Part shown: piece after piece, positions 34,460 through 43,519 of the stretch | How the letters are laid out: each line of letters starts with the position of its first letter | How positions within the stretch are numbered: position 1 is the first letter of the stretch | Assembly: GCA_003225175.1 (NCBI GenBank) | Contig: QIBA01000034.1 | Coordinates: 1-64,000 of the forward strand | Origin: Acidobacteriota bacterium | GTDB taxonomy: Bacteria > Acidobacteriota > Terriglobia > Terriglobales > Acidobacteriaceae | DNA length: 64,000 bases | Direction: 5' to 3' | The notes under the pieces: model-generated | What the model was told of the DNA's origin: nothing | The model's database searches: none | What the model saw: the letters and a program-made list of their open reading frames with translations, nothing else | Program-made: the position numbers and the translations under genes

Positions 34460-35839
34460 ATGAAGCTTGAAGGCAAATGTGTGCTCCTCCGATCGTCAAT
34501 CGCGATCCTCTGCACAATTGTGCTCTTGCCAAGAGAGACCTTGGCGTATCTGTTGCCACCTGTGTCGACTCTGGTTGCATGGCAACAACAGCAAGGCACT
34601 GCAATTCCATCTGAGCAGCTGGATTCTCTTGTCGCACCGATTGCGCTCTATCCAGACCCACTGTTGGCCCAAGTGCTGGTGGCATCCACTTATCCTCTCG
34701 AAATCATTCAGCTTCAGCAGTGGCTAGGTAAAAACAAAACTCTTAAGGACAAAGCGCTTGTCGACGCTGTTGCGAAGCAAAGTTGGGATGCCAGCATTCA
34801 GGCGCTCGCGGCTCTTCCCGACGTGGCAAACCGCCTGGCAAACGACATTCAGTGGACCACCGACGTCGGAAATGCCTTCTTAGCGCAGCAGAGCGATGTA
34901 ATGGATGCCGTTCAGCGGATGCGACAAAAGGCCAAGGATAGGGGCACGTTGAAATCGACCGAGCAGCAGACGGTCGAAACCAGGTTGGTCGAAAAGAAGA
35001 ATGTCATTGTCATCGAACAATCCAATCCGCAAGTTGTATATGTACCTTCTTACGATCCGGTAGTTGTGTGGGGAGCGCCATATTATCCTTACCCGCCGAT
35101 CTACTATCCAGTCGGGTACTACGCAGCGGGAATGGCACTTTCGTTCGGAGTTGGCGTAATGATGGGGGCGTTCTGGAGCGGTGGTTGGGGCTGGGGCTCC
35201 GGGTGGGGCGGAAACAACGTTTACATCAACCACAACAATAATTTCAATCGCAATAGCAACATCGGTGGGAACCGCAATAATATCGGTGGAAACCGGCCGT
35301 CACAGTTACCGGCTGGGGACCGCGGCAATTTTGGCAATCGCGGAAGCCTTGGCGGTCGCGGTAACAGTCCGTCTACACTTCCTGCCGGCCGCGAGAATGC
35401 CAGAAGTAACTGGCAACACAATCCTGATCATCGCGGTGGTGCTCCATATCGGGACCGCGCCACTGCGGACCGATTCGGAGGAGCAGCGCGCGGTGATTCA
35501 CTTGCAAAGCGCCAGACGGGTGCTCGACAACAGCTTGGCCGACAAGGTGGCAATCTATCCAGCTTTCGCTCTGGCGGTGGCGTGAGCAACCGCGCCGGTG
35601 GAGCCGGTTTGAGTAATCGGAGTGGTGGAGGTCTCGGCGGTTCATCATTGGGAGGCGGAGCCGATCGCATTGGAAGCCGTGATCTCTCCCGTAGTGGTGG
35701 CGGAAACCGTGATGCGTTCGGCGGAGGTACCCGGGGGTATAGCGGATCGAGCGCCCGCAGCAGCAGCAGTCGCGGCTCTTCGAGTATGGGATCTCGAGGC
35801 GGCGGTGGCTTCCGAGGCGGCGGTGGGCGGCGCAGGTAA
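34460..35839 (+). CDS. DUF3300 family exported protein with Gly/Arg-rich tail
   Basis: The ATG at 34460 follows CAGGAGAC by 5 nt (a GTG one codon earlier is also possible). After a signal segment (residues about 8-30), the DUF3300 domain spans about 50-230: 'LDSLVAPIALYPDPLLAQVL', 'SWDASIQALAALPDV' and 'PQVVYVPSYDPVVVWG'. A Tyr/Pro and Gly/Trp-rich stretch with one hydrophobic segment follows, then about 190 residues of low complexity rich in Gly, Arg, Ser and Asn, ending 'GGGGFRGGGGRRR'. The family is of unknown function and often precedes DUF2950, as here (45 nt). The tail is likely disordered and positively charged, suited to binding an anionic polymer. Confidence 0.88.
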   Translation: MKLEGKCVLLRSSIAILCTIVLLPRETLAYLLPPVSTLVAWQQQQGTAIPSEQLDSLVAPIALYPDPLLAQVLVASTYPLEIIQLQQWLGKNKTLKDKALVDAVAKQSWDASIQALAALPDVANRLANDIQWTTDVGNAFLAQQSDVMDAVQRMRQKAKDRGTLKSTEQQTVETRLVEKKNVIVIEQSNPQVVYVPSYDPVVVWGAPYYPYPPIYYPVGYYAAGMALSFGVGVMMGAFWSGGWGWGSGWGGNNVYINHNNNFNRNSNIGGNRNNIGGNRPSQLPAGDRGNFGNRGSLGGRGNSPSTLPAGRENARSNWQHNPDHRGGAPYRDRATADRFGGAARGDSLAKRQTGARQQLGRQGGNLSSFRSGGGVSNRAGGAGLSNRSGGGLGGSSLGGGADRIGSRDLSRSGGGNRDAFGGGTRGYSGSSARSSSSRGSSSMGSRGGGGFRGGGGRRR

Positions 35840-35884
35840 ACGGCGGCTGAATCGCAGAAAACGAAAACTTGCCGGAGGACACAC

Positions 35885-36919
35885 ATGAGATCGGTATCCC
35901 AGAATGGAACTCGGTCACGCGCAATTGGCCTTCTCGTCGCCTGTGCGATGGTATCCGCGTCGGGCCTGTTCGCCACCGCGCAAGACGCCGTGCCCAAAAC
36001 GGTCTCAGCGACCATGAGTGCTGGTTCCTCAGTAGAAAAGTTTGACACCCCGCAGCAAGCTGCAGATGCGCTGGTCGGTGCAGCCGAAAAATTCGACGTC
36101 GATACGCTGACGAAGATTTTTGGCCCGGATGGTAAAGACATTGTTGTTACAGGCGAAACCGCGCAAGACCGGCAGCACGCCACCGATTTTGCCGCTCAGG
36201 CCCGAGAAAAGAAAACCATTTCAGTAGGTTCGAAGAATGGAAATCGAGCGTTCATTCTGGTTGGCAGTCAAGACTGGCCCTTTCCGGTGCCGCTTGTGAA
36301 GAGAGAAGGCAAGTGGTCTTTCGATGCCAAGGCTGGCCGGCAAGAACTCGTGTACCGTCGAATTGGGGCGAATGAACTGGATGCAATTCAGCTTTGCCAC
36401 GGTTACGTCGAAGCGCAGGATGAGTATGCCCTACAGAAGCGGGAGGGCTACGAAGTGAATCAGTACGCTCAGCGCATCATTAGCACTCCTGGAAAACAAG
36501 ATGGCCTGGCTTGGCAAAATGCCGACGGCACATGGGGCGGTCCGGTGGGTGAAAAAATTGCGCGTGCGATCGAGCAGGGTTATACGGCGGGTTCGGAGTA
36601 CCACGGCTACTACTTCAAGATCCTGAAGGGGCAGGGTCTGGCTGCGCCCCTTGGCCAAATCGACTTTGTGGTAAAGGGCGTGATGATCGGGGGCTTTGCT
36701 CTAGTGGCAGCGCCAGCGCGGCACGACGTGACAGGAGTGAGGACGTTTATCGTCAGTCACGACGGCGTTGTCTACGAGAAGGATCTTGGACCGAACACAC
36801 GCGATCAGTTTAGGAAGATGGAGCTTTTCAATCCAGACAAGTCCTGGACACCAGTGCAGGAGGAAGACGAGCAAACTGCTTCTCAGCTGTCTTCTCTCGT
36901 TCCTACTACCCAAAATTGA
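35885..36919 (+). CDS. DUF2950 family exported protein
   Basis: This 344-residue protein has a signal peptide (about 1-33, ending 'LFATAQ') and the family blocks 'FDTPQQAADALVGAAEKFD', 'FPVPLVKREGKWSFDAKAG', 'GYVEAQDEYA' and 'YHGYYFKILKGQG'. The start has GGAGGACACAC before it. DUF2950 proteins are periplasmic, of unknown role, and usually adjacent to a DUF3300 gene; the two are 45 nt apart here and surely co-transcribed. The pair may act together on the envelope, but there is no biochemical evidence in the sequence. Confidence 0.88.
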   Translation: MRSVSQNGTRSRAIGLLVACAMVSASGLFATAQDAVPKTVSATMSAGSSVEKFDTPQQAADALVGAAEKFDVDTLTKIFGPDGKDIVVTGETAQDRQHATDFAAQAREKKTISVGSKNGNRAFILVGSQDWPFPVPLVKREGKWSFDAKAGRQELVYRRIGANELDAIQLCHGYVEAQDEYALQKREGYEVNQYAQRIISTPGKQDGLAWQNADGTWGGPVGEKIARAIEQGYTAGSEYHGYYFKILKGQGLAAPLGQIDFVVKGVMIGGFALVAAPARHDVTGVRTFIVSHDGVVYEKDLGPNTRDQFRKMELFNPDKSWTPVQEEDEQTASQLSSLVPTTQN

Positions 36920-37044
36920 GTGGCCTTTTCGTAAGACGAGGCAGAGTCTCGCATGTTGCAAATGTGGCTGGCCTAATTTCCATTCCTTGCTCTGGAGCAC
37001 TGTGTTGAACAACCATCTCTGCTAAGGTAGGAGGATTAGCATCA

Positions 37045-37629
37045 GTGCTAGAAGATCTATTTGTTTTGGAGTACAGTTTGCGAGTTTTGTTTCGAAACAA
37101 TCTTCTATTATCTCTCCTACTTCTAATCTCTCTTTGGGGTGCAGCCTCCCCCAGCGCGGCCGAGAGCACATCTTTGTCCGACACCTCGTATCGCCTCCAT
37201 TTGTTTCACACCCACACTGGCCAAAGGCTCGACATTGTTTATCGACGTGGGAACACGTACGATCCTGACGCCCTCGCAGAGTTGAATGAGTACTTACGAG
37301 ATCACCGGACCGGCACTGTTCATGAATATGACCCGCGAGTATTCGACCTGCTACACGATTTGACCGCCGCTCTGGGGCGTCCAGACGGAGAGATCGACGT
37401 ATTGTGTGGCTACCGGACACCGTGGAGCAACGAGTATCTCAGGATGCATGGGCATGGCATCGCGCGGCACAGCCTCCACATGCAGGCGATGGCGATCGAT
37501 ATTCGGGTACCGGGCGTGCGCACTTCCAAACTGCGCGACACAGCTCTCGCACTGCAGCGCGGTGGCGTGGGCTACTACGCCAGCTCGGACTTCGTCCATG
37601 TCGACGTCGGGCGCCTGCGCCGCTGGTAA
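37045..37629 (+). CDS. DUF882/YcbK-like peptidase M15 family protein
   Basis: A 194-residue protein with an N-terminal signal-anchor (about 13-40). The start GTG at 37045 follows GGAGG by 10 nt. The M15-type zinc site is visible: 'GYRTPWSNEYLR', 'RHSLHMQAMAIDIRVPG' (His and Asp ligands) and 'SSDFVHVDVGRLRRW' (C-terminal His). By family it trims peptidoglycan side chains or handles murein in the periplasm. It lies tail to tail with an L,D-transpeptidase (9-nt gap); in E. coli the homologues ycbK and ycbB (ldtD) are also neighbours. Confidence 0.85.
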   Translation: MLEDLFVLEYSLRVLFRNNLLLSLLLLISLWGAASPSAAESTSLSDTSYRLHLFHTHTGQRLDIVYRRGNTYDPDALAELNEYLRDHRTGTVHEYDPRVFDLLHDLTAALGRPDGEIDVLCGYRTPWSNEYLRMHGHGIARHSLHMQAMAIDIRVPGVRTSKLRDTALALQRGGVGYYASSDFVHVDVGRLRRW

Positions 37630-37638
37630 TTTCCCAAC

Positions 37639-39324
37639 TTATGGGTACGGATAGCCCTTTGCCAGTGCCTGGGCTAGCTTCGCGTCGTGCCCGTAGATGT
37701 CATGATAGAAGTGAACTTCGTTGTTCTCATAGGCCAGGGCAGTCGCGTAGACAATAAAGACGGGGACCCGCTGAGTGAGGCCTACTGTGACGTTGTCACT
37801 ACCTTCCTTCATTCCTTGCTGCACACGATCCAGCGTCCATCCTGGATTGTTGCGCAGCACCCAGGCGGCAAGTTCGGCCGGCTTTTCGACGCGGATGCAG
37901 CCGTGGCTGAAATCACGGCGAGTGCGCGCAAAGAGCTGGGGTGATGGAGTGCTGTGCAGATAGACGTTGTGTTCATTCGGGAATATTAGCTTGACCAGGC
38001 CGAGGGCATTGTTTGATCCAGGCTTTTGCCGCACCGCCAGCTCACCTGCCTGAAGCTGGGCGAGCACTTCATCTGAAATTGCGCCAGAGGTGACGACTTT
38101 GCCGTCGATGGTGGTGACCTCGTAATTCTTCTTTGCTATGTAGCTGCGGTCGCGCTTGATAGCGGGAACGATTTCGCCACGCAGGATGCTCGGTGGAACG
38201 TTCCAATATGGACGCAGCACGACAAAAGTCATGTCGCGCGAGAAGACGGGCGTTTGGGTGCGTAGCGCCTTTCCAACCACAACACGCATATCGAGAGTGA
38301 CTGTATTCTTATCGTCCAAGGCTCGAAGGTGGAAATCGGGAACGTTAACGATAATCGGAGGCGCAGCGAACTCACTGGGAAGCCAACGCCAGCGTTCGAG
38401 CGTGAGCTGCAATTGCCGAACTCGCTCCGATAGAGGCACATTCAGCTGGTTGACCGTAGCTGCGCCGAGTCGGCCATCCTCATCAAGTCCATGACGACGC
38501 TGAAAGCGTTTGACTCCCTCAGCCAAGGTGGCATCATAAATCTGAGGATCACTGGGATTAGCATCAGGCGGCAAATCGCCGATCAGACGCAGAAGGCGCG
38601 AAAGCCGTGGGACACCTGCATATTGCTGACCGGGGTCGATGGCCTTTGCTGGAACGGGAAGCTTTTCGCCGTTATCCTGGCAGGCCAACTGCACATATCT
38701 ATCTAGAGCCTGCTCCGTGCGACGATATCCTGGAAACGGAGGCTCTATTGTATCCAGCAGCGCAGGGATATCTTTCGCGGTCAACAACCGTTCGCGAACG
38801 AAGTGAGCCAGGTCGTACTTCTTATGATCGATATCCAAGCCGAAGTTGAAATGCTTCGGGTTGATGCGTCCGATGTGAAGATCGGAGACGTAACGCATCG
38901 TGCAGACACTGAGTGCAACGTCAAAAGCCGAAGGATCGCCGCCTGCGCCCTTCAACCCCTGCACACGATCATTCCAGCGTGACGCGTCGTAGTCTTCGGG
39001 TTCGAGCCCGTTTTGCGCGGCATCACGAAATCGCTCGATCATCACGAGAGCTTGCGAACTTGGGGCATTTCCCTGAAGCCATGCCGGAGCGTAGCCGACC
39101 GGCTCGTAGAACTTCTGCAGCCAAACTCGATAATCGCTGAAGTTCCGCCAGCGCATGCTGTCGAGACTTCCCGCAGTGACGATGCTCTGAATTCGCGACG
39201 GGGGCTGCGCGATTGCAAAACAGCTCAACAGGATCGCAATAAGGATTTGCCTGGGAACCATGTTGCCGAACACGCGTGCCAACCGCTCACGTGAGCACTG
39301 GTTCGGGTTTGAACCTTTACGCAT
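37639..39324 (-). CDS. L,D-transpeptidase (YcbB/LdtD type)
   Basis: This large YkuD enzyme (561 residues) makes 3-3 crosslinks in peptidoglycan. Order: signal-anchor (about 23-40), scaffold domain, peptidoglycan-binding domain ('AEGVKRFQRRHGLDEDGRLG'), then the YkuD catalytic domain with 'NVYLHSTPS' and the active-site Cys476 in 'FSHGCIRVEKP'. The length matches YcbB. The start at 39324 is 4 nt from the stop of the OmpA-like gene, so translation is probably coupled; an ATG at 39261 is an alternative nearer the hydrophobic segment. Beta-lactam-tolerant crosslinking and OmpA anchoring in one operon suggests wall-to-outer-membrane reinforcement. Confidence 0.92.
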   Translation of the reverse strand: MRKGSNPNQCSRERLARVFGNMVPRQILIAILLSCFAIAQPPSRIQSIVTAGSLDSMRWRNFSDYRVWLQKFYEPVGYAPAWLQGNAPSSQALVMIERFRDAAQNGLEPEDYDASRWNDRVQGLKGAGGDPSAFDVALSVCTMRYVSDLHIGRINPKHFNFGLDIDHKKYDLAHFVRERLLTAKDIPALLDTIEPPFPGYRRTEQALDRYVQLACQDNGEKLPVPAKAIDPGQQYAGVPRLSRLLRLIGDLPPDANPSDPQIYDATLAEGVKRFQRRHGLDEDGRLGAATVNQLNVPLSERVRQLQLTLERWRWLPSEFAAPPIIVNVPDFHLRALDDKNTVTLDMRVVVGKALRTQTPVFSRDMTFVVLRPYWNVPPSILRGEIVPAIKRDRSYIAKKNYEVTTIDGKVVTSGAISDEVLAQLQAGELAVRQKPGSNNALGLVKLIFPNEHNVYLHSTPSPQLFARTRRDFSHGCIRVEKPAELAAWVLRNNPGWTLDRVQQGMKEGSDNVTVGLTQRVPVFIVYATALAYENNEVHFYHDIYGHDAKLAQALAKGYPYP

Positions 39325-39328
39325 TCTC

Positions 39329-40225
39329 TTACTCAGCCAAACCGCGGTTTACCAGGACCTGAACTTCCGCGCGTCTGTTTCCCTCGCGGCCTTGGCTTGA
39401 TACATTTGACGATGCGGGATGAGACTCGCCCATCGCTCCTGGCATCAGTACACGTCTCACAGGAATATTGCCTTCCTGTTGCAGGAATGCAATCACCGAA
39501 GCAGCACGGTGCATGCTGAGTTGTTGATTCACGTCAGCTCGCCCGCTGGAATCGGTATAGCCCTCCACCTCGACGAGATATGCCTTGAGTGACACAGCGC
39601 TTTGTGCCAATTGCGTCAGATCGCTTTTGGCCTTCTCGGAAAGAGTTGCACTGCCGGCCGGAAAGTACACGTTCACCGAGTACTTCACATCGTAGTCAGC
39701 CAGCTTTGAAAATCTCTGATTAATAGTTTGGATCTGCCGTTGACTAGCCTCAATATTTTGTTGGTGTGCCTGAATGGCGCCTTCGTGTGCTTGGATGGTT
39801 TGCGCATTGCTTTGAACCTGCTGCTGCGTGTCGGTCAGTTTCATCTCTACTGGAACTAACCCTGCCTTAATTGCAGATGCCATTCTTAAATCGCTCCCTG
39901 AGAAGTTGATATTCTTGGCAAGCACGCGGCCGGGGCTACTGCCCATTCCTTGCACTTTGATCCAGAGCCCAGGGACGAGGCTATCTGGCGGCATCTGCTT
40001 TTTCCGAAACAAGCCTCGTGGCGTGCTGATTTTTGTGAATTCCGTCAACAACACGGCGATCTCGCCGGATTCTTTGGTTCTCATTGTCAGCGAATCGTTG
40101 TTTACCGAAACAACGTATCCTTCAAGTTTTACTGTTTGACCGGTACTAACACAGAATGCTGGAGGCAACGCAAGGCAGAACACAAGTAGTTGGCACAGTC
40201 CGATTCGCCGAATTATTACGGTCAT
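39329..40225 (-). CDS. DUF5666-coiled coil-OmpA envelope protein (copy 2)
   Basis: The start at 40225 (MTVIIRR) has GGAGG 6 nt upstream; a longer frame from 40255 is less likely. The signal peptide is about residues 1-30. The DUF5666 domain ('VKLEGYVVSVNNDSLTMRT') is followed by a Gln/Ile heptad region ('QSNAQTIQAHEGAIQAHQQ') and an OmpA domain with 'VEGYTDSSGRADVNQQLS' and 'EGNRRAEVQVL', both peptidoglycan-contact residues in place. The architecture is that of 33322-34230, but the coiled-coil sequence differs. It is first in a pair with the L,D-transpeptidase gene. Confidence 0.9.
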   Translation of the reverse strand: MTVIIRRIGLCQLLVFCLALPPAFCVSTGQTVKLEGYVVSVNNDSLTMRTKESGEIAVLLTEFTKISTPRGLFRKKQMPPDSLVPGLWIKVQGMGSSPGRVLAKNINFSGSDLRMASAIKAGLVPVEMKLTDTQQQVQSNAQTIQAHEGAIQAHQQNIEASQRQIQTINQRFSKLADYDVKYSVNVYFPAGSATLSEKAKSDLTQLAQSAVSLKAYLVEVEGYTDSSGRADVNQQLSMHRAASVIAFLQQEGNIPVRRVLMPGAMGESHPASSNVSSQGREGNRRAEVQVLVNRGLAE

Positions 40226-40622
40226 GACATCCTCCTTTTTGTTTCTAATTCCCACACTTGGCCTGCCGGTCGATTTCGCGACCCATTGTTCGCTTGGCCA
40301 AGTGACTCATTGATCTTGCCTAGCCAAGCTTGACCCGACTCTCCTCATAATGTTGGTTCGTGAAGGGGGCGCAGTCACCATATTCGACTCGACTCTTGTT
40401 CTGGACCAACTGTGACTTTTGTCAGTCGAAGGCTGTTCACACGCGACGTGGGAATCAAAACCGTTTTCGGGCCGACAAAGACAGGTAAGAAGTTGCACTG
40501 GTATTTTTGACATCTTCCCAAGCCGAATGATGCGGCCATATCCTGAGCCCGTTTCACGGTAAAACTACAACAGCGTGACTTAAGACTCTCCAACCGAACA
40601 ACAACACACAAGGAGAAGAATC
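40226..40622. promoter_or_regulatory. Divergent upstream region of OmpA copy 2 and DUF892
   Basis: This 397-nt gap must hold the promoters for both directions. The only clear signals are GGAGG before 40225 and AAGGAGAAG before 40623. No promoter hexamers or palindromes stood out by eye, and no coding sequence is supported. Confidence 0.4.
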
Positions 40623-41138
40623 ATGCCAATTAAGAATCCAAGGGAGTTGTTTGTGCATATGTTGAGCAACTTGCGGCAGGGAACCGAGCGAGCTACTAAG
40701 CTCGTTCAGGAATTTACCCACAATGTGCAGGACACAGACGTACGGGAGGCACTGGAAGCGCGGATTTTCGTCTCCCAAAAAATTCTTGATACCCTTGACC
40801 AATGTTTCAAACTCATCGGTGAGCAGCCAGTAAAAGTCAGCGGACGCCTGTACGACGCGTTTGTCGAAGACTTCCGCAGCGAACTGGCCGATATACAAAA
40901 TCCCACGGTCCGAAACCTATTCATTCTTGCAAAGGCGAATCAGGTGCTTCACCTTCGTATCGCCGAGTACAGATCCCGGCTCGCGGCCGCTGATCTATCG
41001 GGTCACTTCGCCGTTGGCGTACTGCTTGAAAGCTGCCTTGCGGACAAACTCGCGTTCGTCGAGCGGACGAGTCGTCTGCTCCAAAACCTAACTGCAACCA
41101 AGATGGTCGAGAAAATTGCTGCGAGGGCAGTTGCATAA
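40623..41138 (+). CDS. DUF892 (YciE/YciF family) ferritin-like stress protein
   Basis: A 171-residue cytosolic all-helical protein. 'NPRELFVHMLSNLRQGTER', 'LEARIFVSQKILDTLDQCF' and 'ADLSGHFAVGVLLESCLADK' fit the four-helix YciF fold, with Glu and His residues that could bind iron ('EYRSRL', 'GHFAV'). The start follows AAGGAGAAGAATC. YciE/YciF proteins are induced by stress in enterobacteria. It stands among envelope-stress genes, divergent from OmpA copy 2. The family call is less certain than for its neighbours because the metal ligands are not all evident. Confidence 0.65.
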   Translation: MPIKNPRELFVHMLSNLRQGTERATKLVQEFTHNVQDTDVREALEARIFVSQKILDTLDQCFKLIGEQPVKVSGRLYDAFVEDFRSELADIQNPTVRNLFILAKANQVLHLRIAEYRSRLAAADLSGHFAVGVLLESCLADKLAFVERTSRLLQNLTATKMVEKIAARAVA

Positions 41139-41259
41139 ACAGACGCTGCAACCAAGCTGACCGTCTCTATTTAATCACTCACCTTAACTTGCGCCGGCTC
41201 ACACATCGTCGATCCGGCGCACAACAACATTGATTCCTGACAAGAAAGCGCTTGTTTAT

Positions 41260-42453
41260 CTAGAACGCTTCGCTTACTCCCATTCCGAAAGTATGTCCGT
41301 TCTTTCCGGCCGCGATGTCGGCGCGAAGGTTTACGTGGTAGGCCTTGCTGAGCATAAAGCGCAGCCCGCCGCCGCCTGCGGGGAGAAATGCGGTGCTGTA
41401 AAAAAATTCCCTCGCACCCGGCGCAACCCCACCTATGCCTCCGAACCCGACGATCCCGAAGCGTTTCGGCAAAGGCAGGCGGTACTCCAATTGCGTTGCC
41501 ACCATGTAGCGGTCAATGTAGCGCCCGGCTTCATAGCCGCGCAGCTCGTTATTGGTGCCATAGATGCAATTCCCGTAAAACGGAGGAGCACCGCCGGTCC
41601 CGCAGAAGTACGCGTTATAGGCAAGAACTTGTTTTTTCTTCAGACCCCAATATTTGTTGAAGCTTACGCGGTACGACTGAAATGAGTACTTGCTTCCTAG
41701 CCCCATGGCAAAGAAATCCGAGGTGAGGTCGAAGAATGTGCCGGATTCTGGATAAAAACGATTAGGGCGGCTATCGCGGTTAAGTCGAAACCCGAGCGCC
41801 GTCAGCTTAGTATTCAGAGTGAGTCCCGATGGAATGAGAACGAGATCGCTCCCTCCCGGTTCGCGCATGATCGAGGAATGTCCCGTTAGGAGGCGGGGAC
41901 CTAGGAAAAACTTCCATTTAAGCTTGCGCAGGAATTCGCCCAAAAACACTGAACCGTCTTGCTTCAGAGGCAATTGGAATCCCGCATTGCCGGCGCTCGC
42001 TCCAATACCATACAGGTTGTAATTCAGATTGCCCTGGAGAAAGGCAGCGCTAGCGTGGTAGGTGTCGCGCTTCATATAGAGCTGCCCGGCTACGGCAAAC
42101 GCGCGACTGCCGTTATTCGTAATTAAGCCCGCCGCCCCGAGAACCGAAGGAGGAGAAACTTCATCCTCCCTATCGAGCCGAAAGATGTATGCCAAGACGG
42201 GAATGATGCCGGTCCCCAATGCCGGACTCGAGATTGGAATAGGAGCAACCACGAACTCCCCGCGGCGCAATATTCGTTTCTTCTGGTCAGAACTCTTGGT
42301 CGAAGCTGAAGCGTCACTCGATTGAGTACCATCTTGAGATGAGCTAGGAGTACTTTGACCGGCTGACGGCCGGCACAGCAGCACGATTACAAGAAGAATT
42401 GCCACCTTGAACAACGAGTGATCCGGAAACCGCAGTATCGTAGCGGGAAGCAC
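41260..42453 (-). CDS. BamA/Omp85-like barrel protein without POTRA domains
   Basis: A 397-residue protein with a signal peptide (about 14-32) and a Ser/Gln-rich linker (33-60), then directly a 16-strand-type barrel. 'NNELRGYEAGRYIDRYM' carries the Arg-Gly-Tyr of the lid loop, and it ends 'GHTFGMGVSEAF', with the terminal Phe usual for outer-membrane insertion. Bacterial surface antigen family members without POTRA domains are known in environmental bacteria; function is unclear (insertion or transport). It is transcribed alone on the minus strand, convergent with the DUF892 gene. Confidence 0.8.
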   Translation of the reverse strand: MLPATILRFPDHSLFKVAILLVIVLLCRPSAGQSTPSSSQDGTQSSDASASTKSSDQKKRILRRGEFVVAPIPISSPALGTGIIPVLAYIFRLDREDEVSPPSVLGAAGLITNNGSRAFAVAGQLYMKRDTYHASAAFLQGNLNYNLYGIGASAGNAGFQLPLKQDGSVFLGEFLRKLKWKFFLGPRLLTGHSSIMREPGGSDLVLIPSGLTLNTKLTALGFRLNRDSRPNRFYPESGTFFDLTSDFFAMGLGSKYSFQSYRVSFNKYWGLKKKQVLAYNAYFCGTGGAPPFYGNCIYGTNNELRGYEAGRYIDRYMVATQLEYRLPLPKRFGIVGFGGIGGVAPGAREFFYSTAFLPAGGGGLRFMLSKAYHVNLRADIAAGKNGHTFGMGVSEAF

Positions 42454-42895
42454 AAGTGACCTGTTTCGAGATCAGGAGTGATTGTTGACTGATCTCGAGG
42501 CCGGCACTTATTCGTGGCCAGCGTCATCTAGTTTGCGTCCCATGCTTAATTGCAGCATCCGTCAAAACTGCCAGCTCTGCATGCTGTAGAAGACGAGGCT
42601 GATCGTTCCCCATTTGCATAGAGTACCAGCACGTGCCCACTCGCTTATTGGCACTGAAAGAAGTACTAGTTCTGATCGCTTCTTCTTCGGTTCTAAGCTT
42701 GCTTCAACGTTCACTGAGCAAGTATGGGATGAAAGAGTAGAGGCAGCGCCAAAGGAAATGGCTAATCCAGGACACAGAACTCGCAGCCGCTGTAAACTAT
42801 CAGTTCTGCCAGTTATCTCAGATGTGTTGAGTTGGTTAGGATCAGCGTGAACTGCGAAGCTTAACGCCTAAGCGGCAAATTTCAGGAGGTACACT
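42454..42895. other. Gap without recognisable gene
   Basis: The 442 nt upstream of the small secreted-protein gene contain one short open frame (42614-42850) without a motif. Only AGGAGG (42884-42889) for the next gene is clear. Confidence 0.4.
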
Positions 42896-43240
42896 GTGCA
42901 AAGACCCGCGTTCGCTGCGGTCGCACTATTTTTGCTCGCGGCGACGCCACTATTCTGTCAAGAACATCATTCAAAATGGCGGGTTGGGACGATCATGGCT
43001 GTTGCAGCGCACAACACGGACAGCAGCGAGGTTCACAAATATGATGTTTCGATCAAAGTGGGCAGAACTATGTATGTCGTACTTTATGCGCCGCCCGACG
43101 GGACAGACAAGATTACTCACCGCGCTGGACTCGACTTGTTGGTATCGGTCGGAGCAAAGACAATGGCTTTCAACAACCTTCTTGGACGCAAGATCGAGGT
43201 GCCGATCCTCAGTCGTAAGCCAATGACCCCTTCTACATAA
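42896..43240 (+). CDS. Small secreted protein of unknown function
   Basis: GTG start with an excellent AGGAGG 6 nt upstream. Residues 1-21 form a signal peptide ending 'TPLFCQ'. The 90-residue remainder ('KWRVGTIMAVAAHNT', 'YDVSIKVGRTMYVVLYAPP', 'LLGRKIEVPILSRK') looks like a small beta-barrel with strand-turn-strand periodicity, as in DUF5666-type or OB-like domains. I do not recognise a specific family. The next small gene follows by 27 nt, so the two probably form an operon. Confidence 0.7.
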   Translation: MQRPAFAAVALFLLAATPLFCQEHHSKWRVGTIMAVAAHNTDSSEVHKYDVSIKVGRTMYVVLYAPPDGTDKITHRAGLDLLVSVGAKTMAFNNLLGRKIEVPILSRKPMTPST

Positions 43241-43267
43241 ACAGTAGCTGCGAGCAGCAGGTAACCC

Positions 43268-43519
43268 ATGAATCGCGCCGTGAAGTCGTCTTTTATGTCC
43301 AGCCAATCAACTCTGCTAACCGATGGAATGATCCGTGTGAAGATTTCATATTTAGATTCGGCGACAAATTACCGTGAATTTCTGCCGGGGAGCCCCGGTG
43401 CGTTTAAACGTCGAATTAGGTGGGCAGCGATCAAGGCGGGAATTGCTGAACACGGAGCACTTGGCATCGTCGTGTTTATCTCTGTCGCACTCGTCACGAT
43501 TGCGCGGTTCCTCGAGTAG
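43268..43519 (+). CDS. Small single-span membrane protein
   Basis: An 83-residue hypothetical protein. The C-terminal segment 'ALGIVVFISVALVTIARFL' (about 63-81) is a membrane helix preceded by basic residues ('FKRRIRWAAIKAG'), so the N-terminal 60 residues should be cytosolic. A weak AGG lies before the ATG. It is 27 nt after a well-supported gene. The remaining 218 nt to the next gene hold nothing recognisable. Confidence 0.5.
   Translation: MNRAVKSSFMSSQSTLLTDGMIRVKISYLDSATNYREFLPGSPGAFKRRIRWAAIKAGIAEHGALGIVVFISVALVTIARFLE

Noticed and set aside
35428-36183. 251-codon minus-strand open frame over the DUF3300/DUF2950 genes
   Set aside because: It is the antisense of the Gly/Arg-rich tail, giving Pro/Arg-rich nonsense; a composition artefact.
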